NCBI GenBank assembly: GCA_017935745.1
Contig: JAGBGX010000002.1
Location: 1-64,000, forward strand
From: Treponema sp.
GTDB taxonomy: Bacteria > Spirochaetota > Spirochaetia > Treponematales > Treponemataceae
Length of the DNA stretch: 64,000 nt
Reading direction: 5' to 3'
Each line of letters starts with the position of its first letter. Position 1 is the stretch's first letter. Of the stretch, positions 24,955 to 33,565 are shown piece after piece. The notes beneath the pieces were generated by a model, which worked only from the letters and a program-made list of their open reading frames with translations, did no database searches and had not been told where the DNA came from. The translations under genes were made by a program, and so were the position numbers.

Positions 24955-26307
24955 ATGAGAACGCACACATTTAAAGGCGGAATTCATCCGCCTGAAATGA
25001 AGGAGCTGAGCAACGGCTCCCCTATAAAAGAAGCCTTTCCTTCTTCAGGAACAGTAACAATTCCTGTTACGATGGGAGGCGCAATGAATTCGCCTCTGGT
25101 AAAGGCGGGAGACCTTGTCGCCAAAGGCCAGAAGATTGCTGAAAGCGACAAATTCATGTCTGTCCCGGTGCATGCTTCTGTGGTTGGAAAAGTCAAGAAA
25201 ATTCAGTCATGCACTGTTACGGGCAATATATCCGTTCCATGCATCATTATTGAGGCGGACGGTTCCGGCCGGACAGACTATATGGAGCCGCTTGATCCGT
25301 TTTCATGCGGAAAGGAGCAGGCTCTTGAAAGAATCCGTGAAGCCGGAATTGTCGGCATGGGAGGCGCGTCTTTTCCTGCGCATGTAAAGCTCAGTCCGCC
25401 TGAAGGAAAAAAAATTAGCTATGTCCTCGTGAACGCCGCTGAATGCGAGCCGTATCTCACCTGTGATGAGCGCATGCTGATAGAATTCCCTGAAAAGCTT
25501 GTTGACGGGCTTTCAGTCATTTTGCATCTCACGGGAGCCGCGGGAATCATTGCGCTTGAAGACAACAAGGCGTATATCAGGCCTTCCCTGGAAAAAGTAA
25601 TTGCGGAAAAAGGATGTGCGTCTTCCATGAAAGTTATGACGGTAAAGACAAAGTATCCGCAAGGCTCTGAAAAATTCATCGTGTCGTCCTGCCTTGGAAC
25701 GGAAATTCCTTCGGGAAAGCTTCCTGCTGATGCCGGTGCTGTCATTTCAAATGTGGGAACTGTCTGTGCGATAAGCGATGCGTTCAGGCTGGGCATTCCG
25801 CTGACAGACCGCTGTCTTACGGTTTCAGGCGGCGCAGTCGAAAATCCGTGCAATCTGAAAGTTCCCGTGGGAACCATTGTGTCCGATCTTATGCCCGAAT
25901 TTTTTACGCTAAAGGAAAACCTCACCGCAAAGATTATTTCCGGCGGCCCGATGATGGGATTTTCCATGGCGAGCGCGCATTTTCCTGTTGCAAAAGGCAC
26001 AAGCGGCGTCACGTTCCTTACAAAAGAAGAAACATATCTTACTGATGAAGAGCAGTGCATCGGCTGCGGAAACTGCATTTCAGCCTGTCCTATGAGGCTC
26101 AGTCCTGTGCTTATGGTCCGGGAGCTGAAGGCTGAAAACCTGCCCAAGGCAAAGCGGTTCGGGCTTATGGACTGCATTGAATGCGGCTGCTGCTCGTATG
26201 TCTGTCCGGCAAACGTGAGGCTTGTCCAGCGGTTCAGAATCGGAAAGGCGGCCGTCCGCGGGCAGATGATGGCTGAAAAGGCGAAACGGGAGGCAGAAAA
26301 AAAATGA
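24955..26307 (+). CDS. rnfC: Ion-translocating Fd:NAD+ oxidoreductase subunit RnfC
   Basis: A 450-residue peripheral subunit binding NAD(H), FMN and two [4Fe-4S] clusters. It opens RTHTFKGGIHPPEMKELS as usual for RnfC, has the flavin/NAD region GIVGMGGASFPAHVKL and LVNAAECEPYLTCDERM, and ends with two cluster motifs, CIGCGNCISACP and CIECGCCSYVCP. The complex couples ferredoxin oxidation to NAD+ reduction and Na+ or H+ export across the inner membrane. First gene of rnfCDGEAB; its TGA overlaps the rnfD ATG. ATG 24955 fits the family start and lies 7 nt from a -10 box. Confidence 0.96.
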   Translation: MRTHTFKGGIHPPEMKELSNGSPIKEAFPSSGTVTIPVTMGGAMNSPLVKAGDLVAKGQKIAESDKFMSVPVHASVVGKVKKIQSCTVTGNISVPCIIIEADGSGRTDYMEPLDPFSCGKEQALERIREAGIVGMGGASFPAHVKLSPPEGKKISYVLVNAAECEPYLTCDERMLIEFPEKLVDGLSVILHLTGAAGIIALEDNKAYIRPSLEKVIAEKGCASSMKVMTVKTKYPQGSEKFIVSSCLGTEIPSGKLPADAGAVISNVGTVCAISDAFRLGIPLTDRCLTVSGGAVENPCNLKVPVGTIVSDLMPEFFTLKENLTAKIISGGPMMGFSMASAHFPVAKGTSGVTFLTKEETYLTDEEQCIGCGNCISACPMRLSPVLMVRELKAENLPKAKRFGLMDCIECGCCSYVCPANVRLVQRFRIGKAAVRGQMMAEKAKREAEKK

Positions 26308-27305
26308 GCGTGGAAAATCAGGGCAAACTGTATCTTTCATCCAGTCCGCACTTTACATCGGGCTCTTCAACCCGGAACATCATGGCGGCAGTCCTTTTTG
26401 CGCTGCTTCCTGAATGCGTGTACGGCGTCATTCTCTTCGGGCTTCCGGCGCTTTCTGTGATGCTGGTTTCTGTGGCAAGCTGCTTTCTTTTTGAGCTGCT
26501 GTTTCAGAAAGTCACACGCCAGAAAATTGTTGTGTCAAACCTTTCGCCGTGCGTTTCCGGCATTCTGCTTGCGCTTGTTCTTCCTTCAACCGTTCCTGTC
26601 TGGATGGCTGTCATCGGCTCGTTTGTCGCTGTTGTCATTGCAAAAGGCATTTTCGGCGGAATCGGAAGCAACGTGTTCAATCCTGCGCTTACGGGGCGCG
26701 CATTCCTGTTTATCAGCTTTCCTGCTGCGCTCGGAGCTTCGTGGTTCAATCCTGAAATTGACGCGGTTTCCAGTGCGACTGCGCTGAGCGGAATAAAGGC
26801 GGGGACATTTGCCGCAGACAGCTCGGTGTATCTTCAGTACTTTCTGGGAAACAGGGCGGGCTGTATTGGAGAAACATCTTCCCTGCTGATTCTGATTTCG
26901 TTTGCATTTCTTGTCGTTATAAAAGTTGTTGACTGGCGTGCGCCGCTTGCTATGGTCGCTGCTGTTGCTGTGTGCACGTTTGTTTCCGGCGGAGATGTCC
27001 TGCTGTCTCTTCTGACGGGAGGGCTTCTGTTTGGAGCGGCGTTCATGGTGACTGACTATGCGACTGCTCCTGTCACCGGCTTGGGCCGCATAGTGTTCGG
27101 CTTTGGCTGCGGGCTGATAACATTCCTCATCAGAAAATTCGGCAGCTACCCGGAAGGAGTCATGTTCAGCATACTGATTATGAATTCGGTTGCTCCGTTC
27201 CTGAACAATCTGACTGCCCGGATGTACGGCTACGGAAAAAAAGGAAACGGATGCGCCATGAAAAAGAAAGCTGTTTCCGGCATCAGTCAGGAGGAGGCAA
27301 GATGA
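26304..27305 (+). CDS. rnfD: Rnf complex subunit RnfD
   Basis: A 333-residue integral membrane subunit with about nine to ten helices. It opens LYLSSSPHFTSGSSTRNIMA, the usual RnfD/NqrB start. The covalent FMN site appears as DAVSSATALSG, with Ser in place of the Gly of the S-G-A-T consensus; the threonine acceptor is present. GIGSNVFNPALTGRAFLF is strongly conserved. It starts inside the rnfC stop (ATGA) and ends overlapping rnfG, so the operon is translationally coupled. A 25-residue basic C-terminal tail follows the last helix. Confidence 0.95.
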   Translation: MSVENQGKLYLSSSPHFTSGSSTRNIMAAVLFALLPECVYGVILFGLPALSVMLVSVASCFLFELLFQKVTRQKIVVSNLSPCVSGILLALVLPSTVPVWMAVIGSFVAVVIAKGIFGGIGSNVFNPALTGRAFLFISFPAALGASWFNPEIDAVSSATALSGIKAGTFAADSSVYLQYFLGNRAGCIGETSSLLILISFAFLVVIKVVDWRAPLAMVAAVAVCTFVSGGDVLLSLLTGGLLFGAAFMVTDYATAPVTGLGRIVFGFGCGLITFLIRKFGSYPEGVMFSILIMNSVAPFLNNLTARMYGYGKKGNGCAMKKKAVSGISQEEAR

Positions 27306-27907
27306 ACCGTCAGAATTCAGTTTTTGAAATGCTCCGGCTCGGCGTGACGCTTGCGCTGTATGCCGCTGCCGCCTGCACAATTCTTGCAGCTGTAAACATG
27401 GTGACTTCCGTCAGGATTGCGCAGAATAAAACTGACCGGGCAAATGCCGCAATGAAAGCGGTGTTTCCAGAGGCGGACAGCTTTGTTCCCGCCGAGTCCT
27501 TTTCTCCCGCGCAGAATGCTTCCGCTGTGATTCAGAGTGTCTATCTTGCAAAGCAGAACGGAATGACAGCCGGCGGCGTTGCGGAAGTTTCCGGCCCGAC
27601 ATACGACAGAGGCACTCTTATGGTCGGAATGAAAACTGACGGAACGATAACGGGAGTCCAGTTTCTTGAGCTGACTGATTCTCCGGGATTCGGGCTGAAG
27701 GCAAATGATCCGACATTTCATCTTGCAAGCGGAAAGACATTCTGCGGCCAGTTTGAAGGAAAAAATGCCCGGGACGGATTTTTATCAGGCGCTCATTTTG
27801 ATTCGATTTCAGGCGCCACGATTACAAGTGTTGCCGCCGGCAATCTGATAACGGAAGGCACAGGATGCCTGTTTGAACTGTTCAGCCGGGAACGCAGTCC
27901 GGAATGA
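27302..27907 (+). CDS. rnfG: Rnf complex subunit RnfG
   Basis: A 201-residue subunit with one N-terminal helix and an FMN-binding domain exposed outside. The flavinylation motif DSISGATITS holds the threonine that carries covalent FMN, attached by ApbE (not in this window). FGLKANDPTFHLASGKTFCGQF resembles the family's segment preceding it. I use ATG 27302 (GGAGG 5 nt upstream, ATGA overlap with rnfD) rather than an earlier in-frame ATG. Confidence 0.93.
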   Translation: MNRQNSVFEMLRLGVTLALYAAAACTILAAVNMVTSVRIAQNKTDRANAAMKAVFPEADSFVPAESFSPAQNASAVIQSVYLAKQNGMTAGGVAEVSGPTYDRGTLMVGMKTDGTITGVQFLELTDSPGFGLKANDPTFHLASGKTFCGQFEGKNARDGFLSGAHFDSISGATITSVAAGNLITEGTGCLFELFSRERSPE

Positions 27908-27925
27908 TTTTATGAGGTTACTGAA

Positions 27926-28540
27926 ATGAATAGGCAGCTGCACATTTTTACAAACGGATTTGTCAGGGAAAATCCGCTCTTGGTTTTGAATATCGGGCTT
28001 TGTTCCTCGCTCGGCGTTACAACAAGCATTTTCAACGGGCTTGGAATGGGAATGAGCATGACGTTTGTTCTTGTCATGAGCGAAATCGTCATAAGCATTT
28101 TCAGAAAGCATATTCCGTCTTCAATCCGTCTTCCGGTTTTTATCATTATAATCGCGGCGTTTACAACGATTGTTCAGCTTGTTCTTCAGGCGTATGTTCC
28201 GTCTCTCTATGATGCGCTCGGCGTATTTCTTCCGCTGATTGTTGTGAACTGCATTATCATGGGGCGCGTTGAGTCATTCGCTTCAAAAAACAGCGTCGGA
28301 AATTCCATTCTTGATGCATTCGGCATGGGGATCGGATATACGCTGGTGCTTGTGATTATTTCCCTGATCCGCGAATTTTTTGGCGGAGGAACGCTCATGG
28401 CAGGGACAGCCGCAAAGATTGATGTCATTCCCGAGGCATACAGAATCGGAATGCTTAACAGTGCGCCCGGCGGATTCATTGTGTTCGGTTTTTTGGGCGC
28501 GGCAGTTCAGTTTTTTAAGAAGCGGAAGGAGGAGCGCTGA
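27926..28540 (+). CDS. rnfE: Rnf complex subunit RnfE
   Basis: A 204-residue membrane subunit with six predicted helices. It starts IFTNGFVRENPLLVLNIGLCSSLGVTT, contains PVFIIIIAAFTTIVQLVLQAYVPSLYDALGVFLPLIVVNCIIMGRVE and FFGGGTLM, all standard for RnfE/NqrD. Its cysteine in the first helix (GLCSS) is the position that helps hold the intramembrane iron centre with RnfA. Stop TGA overlaps the rnfA ATG by one base. Confidence 0.95.
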   Translation: MNRQLHIFTNGFVRENPLLVLNIGLCSSLGVTTSIFNGLGMGMSMTFVLVMSEIVISIFRKHIPSSIRLPVFIIIIAAFTTIVQLVLQAYVPSLYDALGVFLPLIVVNCIIMGRVESFASKNSVGNSILDAFGMGIGYTLVLVIISLIREFFGGGTLMAGTAAKIDVIPEAYRIGMLNSAPGGFIVFGFLGAAVQFFKKRKEER

Positions 28541-29118
28541 TGTCCGGCATGATTCAGCTTTTTATACAGTCAGCGATTGTTGACAATGTTGTGTTCATTC
28601 AGTATCTGGCAATCTGCCCGTTTATCGGAATGACAAGCGAGACTGGAAAAGCTTCCGGCATGGGGCTTGCCACAACGTTTGTCATCATTCTTGCAACAGC
28701 TGTCACCTGGCCGCTGTATAAATTTGTAATGGTTCCGCTCGGGCTTGAATTCCTACAGACGCTGTTCTTTATTCTTGTGATTGCTTCTCTTGTTCAGCTT
28801 GTTGAATTCTACCTGAAAAAATCTGCGCCGGGACTGTACTCGTCCATGGGCGTATACCTTGCGCTGATTACAACAAACTGCGCGGTGCTTGGTGTTACCA
28901 TCAACTGCATCGGAAAAAATTACAGCTATATCCAGAGCATTGTGTATGCCCTGGGAACTGCCTGCGGATTTCTGCTGAGCATGGTGATAATGTCCGGCGT
29001 GCGCAGCCGGATGAAAACCGCGAGAATCCCGGAAGCATTCAGGGGAACTCCCGCTCTGTATGTTGCGGCCGGACTGCTCAGCCTTGCTTTCCTTGGATTC
29101 AAGGGACTGATAAAATAA
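28540..29118 (+). CDS. rnfA: Rnf complex subunit RnfA
   Basis: A 192-residue six-helix membrane subunit, paralogous to RnfE in inverted topology. It begins FIQSAIVDNVVFIQYLAICPFIGMTS with the conserved cysteine in the first helix, and contains SAPGLYSSMGVYLALITTNCAVLG. With RnfE it forms the ion-path core. It begins on the last base of the rnfE stop and is followed by rnfB after 10 nt. Confidence 0.95.
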   Translation: MSGMIQLFIQSAIVDNVVFIQYLAICPFIGMTSETGKASGMGLATTFVIILATAVTWPLYKFVMVPLGLEFLQTLFFILVIASLVQLVEFYLKKSAPGLYSSMGVYLALITTNCAVLGVTINCIGKNYSYIQSIVYALGTACGFLLSMVIMSGVRSRMKTARIPEAFRGTPALYVAAGLLSLAFLGFKGLIK

Positions 29119-29128
29119 GGGTAGCGTC

Positions 29129-29956
29129 ATGAATACAATTATTTTTACAATAGCAATCGCCCTGCTCATAGGATTTGCGCTAGGAGTGCTGCTGGGGCTG
29201 TTCAAGAAAATCTTTGCAGTTGAGACAGATCCGAAAGTGCTTGCCGTGCGCGAAGTTCTTTCCGGGGGAAACTGCGGCGGCTGCGGATACGCCGGATGCG
29301 ATGCGTTTGCTGCGGCTGTCGTAAGCGGAGAAGCTCCTGCCGGCGGATGCGTTGCAGGCGGGCCTGGCATTGCTTCCCTGATTGCAAAAATTCTCGGTGT
29401 TGCAGATGCTCAGTCTGTAAGAAAGGCGGCAGTCCTCACGTGCCAGGGTTCCTCAGAATGTGCGGTTCAAAAGGGCATTTATAACGGAGTGCAGACCTGC
29501 AAGGCGGCCCAGCTTGCAATAAACGGAACAAAAGCCTGCGCCTTCGGCTGCATCGGGCTAGGCGACTGTGTTTCTTCCTGTCCGTTCGGGGCGCTTTCCA
29601 TGGGACAGAACGGGCTTCCTTCCGTGGACTACAAGAAATGCGTGGGCTGCGGAAGATGTGCAAAGGCCTGCCCCAAGCACCTGTTCCTTATTACAAATGT
29701 TGAAGTGAAGGGGCCGGTGAGCCTGTGCTCCTGCCGCAGCGATGACAAGCCGCAGATCCGCAAGGACTGCACCGCCGGCTGCTTTAAATGCGGACTGTGC
29801 GTAAAAAAATGCCCGGAACAGTGCATAAACCTTTCCAGCGGCATTCCTGAAATCACCTATTCAAAATGCACCAGCTGCGGAACATGCGTTTCTTCCTGCC
29901 CGGACAAAGTTCTCGCTCTGATGCAGGAAATTGTTGCGGAGCCTTCTGAAAGCTGA
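29129..29956 (+). CDS. rnfB: Rnf complex subunit RnfB (ferredoxin-like)
   Basis: A 275-residue subunit anchored by one N-terminal helix. The first Fe-S domain has GGNCGGCGYAGCDAFA; further on lie CAFGCIGLGDCVSSCPFGA, CVGCGRCAKACP, CFKCGLCVKKCP and CTSCGTCVSSCP, giving a multi-cluster relay that accepts electrons from ferredoxin. It is the last gene of the operon; a TTYRTGCGGAGG repeat begins on the base after its stop. The ribosome-binding site (AGGGTAG) is modest. Confidence 0.95.
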   Translation: MNTIIFTIAIALLIGFALGVLLGLFKKIFAVETDPKVLAVREVLSGGNCGGCGYAGCDAFAAAVVSGEAPAGGCVAGGPGIASLIAKILGVADAQSVRKAAVLTCQGSSECAVQKGIYNGVQTCKAAQLAINGTKACAFGCIGLGDCVSSCPFGALSMGQNGLPSVDYKKCVGCGRCAKACPKHLFLITNVEVKGPVSLCSCRSDDKPQIRKDCTAGCFKCGLCVKKCPEQCINLSSGIPEITYSKCTSCGTCVSSCPDKVLALMQEIVAEPSES

Positions 29957-29990
29957 TTTGTACGGAATGTTTCATGCTCCGGCGCTTGCG
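29957..29990 (+). repeat. TTYRTGCGGAGG intergenic repeat, copy 5
   Basis: TTTGTACGGAATGTTTCATG followed by CTCCGGCGCTTGCG, starting immediately after the rnfB stop. 27 of 34 positions match the copy at 12126, including the GCGCTTGCG palindrome core. Confidence 0.6.
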
Positions 29991-30062
29991 GAACACGGGC
30001 GCGTTGAATGCAGGCGGCGCGGGCTGCCGTCTGTCAGTGCGTCTGCCGAAGCTGCTCTTGCA

Positions 30063-30091
30063 TTGACTAAAAGGGCTTTTCGTTTTACTAT
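30063..30091 (+). promoter_or_regulatory. Promoter of alaS (leaderless architecture)
   Basis: -35 TTGACT (30063-30068), 17-nt spacer, -10 TACTAT (30086-30091), 8 nt before ATG 30100. No Shine-Dalgarno. Confidence 0.75.
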
Positions 30092-30099
30092 AGATTACT

Positions 30100-31926
30100 A
30101 TGACCGCAGACGAATTACGTTCAAAATATATCGAATTCTTTAAAAGCAAGAATCATGCTGAAATTTCAGGGCAGTCGCTGATTCCCGAAAATGATCCTTC
30201 CGTTCTGTTTACTACGGCCGGAATGCATCCGCTTGTTCCGTATCTTCTGGGTGAGCCGCACCCGGCGGGAACCCGTCTCACAGACTATCAGAAATGTGTC
30301 CGCACGGGAGACATTGACGAAGTCGGGGATCCGAGCCATCTTACCTGTTTTGAAATGCTCGGCAACTGGTCTCTCGGTGATTATTTCAAGAAAGAGTCAA
30401 TTGCATTCAGCTATGAATTCCTGACAGGAACGGAATGGCTTGCACTTGATCCGCGCAGAATTTCCGTCACAGTGTTTGAAGGAGATGAAAACGCTCCGCG
30501 CGATGAAGAGTCGGCGGAATGCTGGAAAGCGGCCGGGCTTCCTCAGGACAGGATTGCCTTTATGCCGGCAAGCGACAACTGGTGGGCAGCTGGCCCGACC
30601 GGTCCGTGCGGTCCCGATACTGAAATTTTTTACTGGGTGGGAAGCGGACTGCCGCCCGAAGGCTCCAACAAAAAGACAGACCCGGAAAACTGGCTTGAAA
30701 TCTGGAACAATGTCTTTATGGAATACAACCGCATCAACGAAAAAACGCTTGTCAGGCTGCCTAAGCAGAACGTTGACACCGGCATGGGACTTGAGCGTAC
30801 AAACTGCATCCTTCAGGGAAAAACAAGCGTCTATCTGACGGAAGTATTTCAGCCGATTATCAGGAAAATCGAATCGCTGTCATCATATACATACGGAAGT
30901 GACGCGGAAAAGGACCGGAGCATGCGTATCATTGCCGACCACAGCCGTTCCGCCGTGTTTATTCTTGGAGACCAGAAAGGCGTAAGCCCGAGCAATATTG
31001 GCGCCGGATATGTTCTGCGCCGCCTGATTCGCCGCGCTGTCCGGCACGGCATGAAGCTTGGCATAGAAACGAATTTCCTGTCTGAAATCGCAGTTGCCGT
31101 CATTGCCAATTTCAAGAATGCGTATCCTGAGCTTGAGCGCAACCAGGAAAAAATATTCAGGGAGCTTTCAGCGGAAGAAAACAAATTCCGCGACACGCTG
31201 CGCAAGGGAGAAGCCGAATTCCAGAAGCTGCTTCCAAACCTGCTGAAGAATCCCAAAAAGGAAATCAGCGGAAAAGTTGCATTCCGGCTGTACGATACGT
31301 TCGGTTTTCCGCTTGAGCTTACGCAGGAGCTTGCCGCAGAAAACGGATTTACTGTTGATGCTGACGGATTCAGGGAAGCCGAGCGCAGGCATCAGGAAGC
31401 TTCAAAGACGCTTGATGCCGGAACAGCAAAGGGCGGGCTTGCAGAGCAGTCAGAAATCACTACAAAATATCATACAGCAACGCATTTGCTTCAGCAGGCG
31501 CTTGTCAATGTTCTCGGAGAGCAGGTTGCGCAGAAAGGCTCAAACATTACAAATGAGCGCATGCGGTTTGACTTTACGTTTGACCGGCCGATGACCAAGG
31601 AAGAAATTCAGAAAGTGGAAGATATTGTGAACGAGCAGATAAAAAAAGATCTGCCTGTCACAATGGAAGTCATGCCGCTTGAAAAGGCAAAGGAAGCAGG
31701 TGCGCGCGCCCTGTTTGCCGGCAAGTACGGCGAAGACGTGAAAGTCTATACAATCGGAGCAAAGGACAGCTGGTTCAGCAAGGAAGTCTGCGGCGGCCCG
31801 CATGTCCAGCATACGGCGCAGATTGGAACGTTCAGAATCCAAAAGGAACAGTCATCGTCAGCCGGCGTGCGCAGAATCCGCGCAACAATTTCCGGCGGAA
31901 TGCCCTTGGAGACTGCATGCCGGTAA
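30100..31926 (+). CDS. alaS: Alanyl-tRNA synthetase, short form lacking C-Ala domain
   Basis: A 608-residue class II synthetase. The catalytic core opens MTADELRSKYIEFFKSKNHAEISGQ at the expected family start, with FTTAGMHPLVPYLLG, GDIDEVGDPSHLTCFEMLGNWSLGDYF and QNVDTGMGLERTNC. The editing domain carries HTATHLLQQAL and CGGPHVQHT, the zinc-binding set that clears Ser- and Gly-tRNAAla. The protein stops right after the editing domain, so the C-terminal DHHA1/C-Ala domain of about 250 residues is absent; short AlaRS forms occur in spirochaetes such as Borrelia. It is predicted to be translated from a leaderless mRNA. Confidence 0.95.
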   Translation: MTADELRSKYIEFFKSKNHAEISGQSLIPENDPSVLFTTAGMHPLVPYLLGEPHPAGTRLTDYQKCVRTGDIDEVGDPSHLTCFEMLGNWSLGDYFKKESIAFSYEFLTGTEWLALDPRRISVTVFEGDENAPRDEESAECWKAAGLPQDRIAFMPASDNWWAAGPTGPCGPDTEIFYWVGSGLPPEGSNKKTDPENWLEIWNNVFMEYNRINEKTLVRLPKQNVDTGMGLERTNCILQGKTSVYLTEVFQPIIRKIESLSSYTYGSDAEKDRSMRIIADHSRSAVFILGDQKGVSPSNIGAGYVLRRLIRRAVRHGMKLGIETNFLSEIAVAVIANFKNAYPELERNQEKIFRELSAEENKFRDTLRKGEAEFQKLLPNLLKNPKKEISGKVAFRLYDTFGFPLELTQELAAENGFTVDADGFREAERRHQEASKTLDAGTAKGGLAEQSEITTKYHTATHLLQQALVNVLGEQVAQKGSNITNERMRFDFTFDRPMTKEEIQKVEDIVNEQIKKDLPVTMEVMPLEKAKEAGARALFAGKYGEDVKVYTIGAKDSWFSKEVCGGPHVQHTAQIGTFRIQKEQSSSAGVRRIRATISGGMPLETACR

Positions 31927-31953
31927 AGCTTTTTCCGGCTGTAACTAAATTTT

Positions 31954-31982
31954 TTGTATACGGTTTAGTAATAAGCTATAGA
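31954..31982 (+). promoter_or_regulatory. Promoter of SurA-like gene
   Basis: -35 TTGTAT (31954-31959), 17-nt spacer, -10 TATAGA (31977-31982), overlapping the GAGAGG ribosome-binding region. Confidence 0.5.
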
Positions 31983-31996
31983 GAGGTCAAATTTAT

Positions 31997-33079
31997 ATGA
32001 AACGTATTGCATTGGGAGTAACACTTTTTTTAGCTGCGGCGGCAGGCGCATTTGCCCAGAGCGATCTGCAGCCTCTGGCGGTTGTAAAGCTCAATAAATC
32101 AGAAACGATTACGTTGAAGCAGCTGAAAAACCGCGCGAATTTTATCCAGAAGCAGTACAGAGTTGAAAATCTCCCGGTGGAGCAGAAGCAGGCGCTCCTG
32201 GAAAACCTGATTGCTGAAAAGCTTATCACCCAGTCGGCGGCCAAGGAAGGGCTTTCTGTAACGGACAGTCAGGTTGATGACGCGTTCCTGCGGCCGTTCA
32301 GCCAGCAGCTCGGCATGAATGTCACAAAGTCGCAGCTTGAGGATCTTATAAAAAAGCAGACAGGCCAGTCCCTGGACGACTATATCAAGGAATTCAGCGG
32401 AATGTCCATGGCTGAATACAAGGCGTACCTGAAAAACCAGATAATTGTCCAGCAGTACGTATTTTCAAAAAAGAAGGCTGAAATAGACGCAATTGCGGCT
32501 ACAGATGAAGAGATCCGCAAGGCATACGAAATGAACAAGTCAAGCTTTGTCTGGAACGATATGATAAAGCTTTTCCTTGTCATGGTTCCCAAGGAAAGCA
32601 ATGATATGGCTGCCCGCGCGCTGGCAACAGAGCTTCGCAACAAGTATGAAAAGGATCCGAAGAAAGCGGACGAAATAAAGAATTCCAGTGAAAACGGAAA
32701 GAACTACCGGGCCGGAGAGCTGACAATCGCAAAGACGGCGCAGCAGGCGCAGCAGCTCGGCTGGTCAATTGACAAGATGAATGAGCTTTTTGAAAAGACA
32801 AGCGGATATGTAAGCGATGTCACAGAAACATCAGCGGACTATCAGTTTTATGCTGTCATCAAAAAGTATGATGCGAAAATGCTTGCAATCGGTGATTCCG
32901 TTCAGCCGGACGCTTCTGTGACTGTCTATGACTACCTGAAGGGCAATATAACCGCGCAAAAGCAGAACCAGTATTTTACTGCCGCGGCGCAGGAAATTTC
33001 AAAGGAGCTCGATACGTCTTCAAATGTCGACCGTAAAAAGACAGGGGACGCGTTGACAAAACTGCTGTCCAATTGGTAA
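31997..33079 (+). CDS. SurA N-terminal domain-like periplasmic chaperone
   Basis: A 360-residue exported protein with a cleavable signal peptide (VTLFLAAAAGAFA-Q, cleavage near residue 21). The first half is SurA-like: LPVEQKQALLENLIAEKLITQSAAKEGLSVTDSQVDDAF, then SMAEYKAYLKNQIIVQQYV. The second half may be a degenerate parvulin domain (LFLVMVPKESNDMAARALATEL), but I cannot see its key catalytic residues. It probably assists outer-membrane protein folding; I leave open whether it has isomerase activity. GAGAGG upstream supports ATG 31997. Confidence 0.78.
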   Translation: MKRIALGVTLFLAAAAGAFAQSDLQPLAVVKLNKSETITLKQLKNRANFIQKQYRVENLPVEQKQALLENLIAEKLITQSAAKEGLSVTDSQVDDAFLRPFSQQLGMNVTKSQLEDLIKKQTGQSLDDYIKEFSGMSMAEYKAYLKNQIIVQQYVFSKKKAEIDAIAATDEEIRKAYEMNKSSFVWNDMIKLFLVMVPKESNDMAARALATELRNKYEKDPKKADEIKNSSENGKNYRAGELTIAKTAQQAQQLGWSIDKMNELFEKTSGYVSDVTETSADYQFYAVIKKYDAKMLAIGDSVQPDASVTVYDYLKGNITAQKQNQYFTAAAQEISKELDTSSNVDRKKTGDALTKLLSNW

Positions 33080-33091
33080 AAGGAGCATTCC

Positions 33092-33565
33092 GTGTCACGT
33101 AGAAACGGCCGCATTCTGGCAGTTCAGGCTCTGTATTCGTATGACGTTGGAAAAGCTTCCCTGAATGACTTGCTCAGGCTTGAGTGGACGCATGATGACT
33201 TTGGCGGCAGAAATGCCGGTGACGAACCGGAAAAAGAAGCCGGCAGGAATGATGCAGCTGTCAGGGCGCAGGCGGAGTCCTGTGATTTTGCCCGCCTCTT
33301 GATTTCTGGCACAATTGAGCATATAGATGAAATCGACAGAAAGATAAAACGCCATCTTTCAGGCAGCTGGGACTTCAGCCGTCTGAACAGGGTGACACTT
33401 TCAATTTTACGGGTCAGTGTTTTTGCCCTGCTGTATCAGAGGGAGCTGAAGCCTACGATTGTCATAGATGAAGCCATTGCGATTTCAAAAGAGTTCGGCA
33501 CTGATAACTCCTTCAAGTTTATAAATGCGATTCTTGACACAATCAGCAAAGAAGAGGTCGCGTGA
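33092..33565 (+). CDS. nusB: Transcription antitermination factor NusB
   Basis: A 157-residue all-helical NusB protein. It starts SRRNGRILAVQALYSYDV, then DFARLLISGTIEHIDEIDRKIKRHL, LNRVTLSILRVSVFALLY and PTIVIDEAIAISKEFGTDNSFKFINAILD, all diagnostic. NusB with NusE (S10) binds boxA to allow rRNA antitermination. Start GTG 33092 has AAGGAG 7 nt upstream. The acidic EPEKEAGRNDAAVRAQAE insertion near residue 48 is longer than usual. The next gene overlaps its stop by 4 nt. Confidence 0.93.
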   Translation: MSRRNGRILAVQALYSYDVGKASLNDLLRLEWTHDDFGGRNAGDEPEKEAGRNDAAVRAQAESCDFARLLISGTIEHIDEIDRKIKRHLSGSWDFSRLNRVTLSILRVSVFALLYQRELKPTIVIDEAIAISKEFGTDNSFKFINAILDTISKEEVA

